A DNA stretch of 64,000 nt from Holophagae bacterium (GTDB taxonomy: Bacteria; Acidobacteriota; Holophagae; Acanthopleuribacterales; Acanthopleuribacteraceae), in NCBI GenBank assembly GCA_030429565.1, contig JAUIFE010000001.1, positions 620,001 to 684,000 on the forward strand, written 5' to 3'. Below are positions 63,043 through 64,000 of this stretch, one piece after another. A model generated the notes under the pieces. The model searched no databases. It saw nothing but the letters and a program-made list of their open reading frames with translations, and was not told the DNA's origin. Position numbers and translations under genes: made by a program. Every line of letters starts with the position of its first letter. Position 1 is the first letter of the stretch.

Positions 63043-64000
63043 ATGCTGCCGATCCGTTCGTTTTTGTTTTGTCTTATAACCTTGCTTGTCGCCTCGTTTT
63101 CGTTTGCCGGCGACACCACCTTGCTGATTTATGAAAAGTCGCCCAAGGAACATTTGGGCGAGCTCATCCTCAACCACAACCTCAACGCCGCCCAAAAACA
63201 GTACGTCGGCACCTGGCGCGTCGCCGACCCGGCCTGGTGGCGCGACCCGCGCCGCAACAGCGAATCACTGATGCGCTTCAACCGCATCCTCAACCTTGCC
63301 AACCATCCGGACAGTAGCGCGGAAAACCTGCGCGGCCATGAGGAACTGTTTGGGATCACGGTCCTGCCGGCCGAAGCGCCCGGCGGGCACCACGGCTGGC
63401 TGCAAATCGATCACCGCTTGCGACCCGACCTGTTGGTGTTCGAGAAACGCATTCTGCAACATTTGGCCGAAGTGTACCAATCACTCGGCGGGAAGCAGGC
63501 CGGCGGCGGGCGTTTGATGATCGACAGCGCGCGTTTGGCACAGCAACCTTGGTTTGTTGACGAGCAGGGCAAAGCGCCCAGTGCACAAACCGTCTCAGGC
63601 CTAACCGACGCCCTCAAGCGCCTGTTCCCGCGCTCGCAGAGCCACCACTTGGACGGCGCCGAAACGCTGGCCGACCTGCACACCAAAATGCAGGCTTGCG
63701 GCGGCGAACCGGCGGGTTGTTTCTCCGACGTCATGTGGCGTTTGGTAAAAAATAACTTCACGCAGCAACAAAACCGCGTCAACCGTTTCTTGGCGGCCAT
63801 TGACGGCCCCTTGGGTGATCGGCTCGTACGTCACGTCATCAACGAAACCTATTCCGGTAACATGTTGTCGATGATTCCGATTGTGCCCCAAGGTCTGCCT
63901 GAAGCCTACTTAGCAACATACCAAGGCGAAACAGCGGAACTCGCGCAACAAGAGGACCGTTTGCACCGCAGTAGCTTTAGCGACGGCGGCGACCGTATCA
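63043..64000 (+). CDS. Secreted protein of unknown function, 3' partial
   Basis: Opens with an ATG that has GAGGAG six bases upstream and runs without a stop to the window edge (319 codons seen). A signal peptide (MLPIRSFLFCLITLLVASFS, then FAG) precedes the mature part. The visible region contains ILNHNLNAAQKQYVGTWRV, GGHHGWLQIDHRLRPDLLVF and GGGRLMIDSARLAQQPWF, and four cysteines are spaced far apart. I recognise no family. The 'rLmIDSAR' stretch recalls peptidase-like or DUF5715-type secreted proteins, but this is weak. It is a real gene by start, signal peptide and codon use. Confidence 0.75.
   Translation, partial: MLPIRSFLFCLITLLVASFSFAGDTTLLIYEKSPKEHLGELILNHNLNAAQKQYVGTWRVADPAWWRDPRRNSESLMRFNRILNLANHPDSSAENLRGHEELFGITVLPAEAPGGHHGWLQIDHRLRPDLLVFEKRILQHLAEVYQSLGGKQAGGGRLMIDSARLAQQPWFVDEQGKAPSAQTVSGLTDALKRLFPRSQSHHLDGAETLADLHTKMQACGGEPAGCFSDVMWRLVKNNFTQQQNRVNRFLAAIDGPLGDRLVRHVINETYSGNMLSMIPIVPQGLPEAYLATYQGETAELAQQEDRLHRSSFSDGGDRI

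Noticed and set aside
1..64000. CRISPR arrays, tRNA, rRNA, transposases and integrases
   Set aside because: No regularly spaced repeats, no T-loop-like GGTTCRANNCC with a cloverleaf, no rRNA core sequence and no transposase or integrase motif were seen by eye. A covariance-model scan would be needed for certainty.

Overview
The window is one stretch of a GC-rich, Gram-negative-type bacterial chromosome. No rRNA, tRNA, insertion sequence, phage module or CRISPR array was found. Many proteins have signal peptides or are sensors with periplasmic parts. GTG and TTG starts are common, and many signalling proteins stand alone. This style fits Acidobacteriota (for example Holophagae/Acanthopleuribacter-like) or a delta-proteobacterial lineage. 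No marker gene decides it, so the assignment is low confidence.

Layout. (1) 1-12866: the 3' part of a giant nonribosomal peptide synthetase (NRPS). It has three cysteine-type adenylation domains, three heterocyclization domains and a last module whose adenylation domain is dead and carries an embedded FMN oxidase. The expected product part is a chain of thiazoline/thiazole rings. (2) About 12.9-16.4 kb: a lower-GC stretch with a broken gene, a secreted propeller protein and two unknown small genes, one behind a consensus sigma-70 promoter. (3) 16.4-22.8 kb: the pyruvate dehydrogenase operon aceE-aceF-lpd on the minus strand, in which E3 carries two lipoyl domains. (4) 23-30.2 kb: a hybrid kinase, an internally duplicated unknown protein, a DUF924 protein followed by a frameshifted small gene, NADH dehydrogenase type II and a FliB-like protein. 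(5) 30.3-37.3 kb: a secreted M6 metalloprotease, a DksA/TraR-type zinc-finger protein, an adenosine-deaminase-like hydrolase and a second propeller protein. (6) 37.4-40.5 kb: ahpC-ahpD followed by a GAF-AAA-Fis sigma-54 activator; a sigma-54 promoter and a candidate activator site lie upstream of ahpC. (7) 40.5-47.8 kb: an M1 peptidase, a STAS antagonist, an RsbW-like anti-sigma kinase and a 1550-residue propeller hybrid kinase with two kinase cores. (8) 48-64 kb: a coiled-coil protein, a Na/Pi cotransporter, an EAL-HDOD protein, an HTH regulator, a CnoX-like thioredoxin-TPR protein, a PAS/GAF hybrid kinase, an LtrA-KirBac potassium-channel fusion, a degenerate GGDEF plus EAL protein and a truncated secreted protein.

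How they work together. The pyruvate dehydrogenase genes form a clear operon. The AhpC/AhpD pair looks like a peroxide-defence unit that may be controlled by the neighbouring sigma-54 activator. STAS and RsbW form a partner-switching pair next to a large sensor kinase. The strongest candidates for something undescribed are the LtrA-KirBac fusion, the sigma-54-wired ahpCD unit and the terminal NRPS module with a dead adenylation domain and embedded oxidase.
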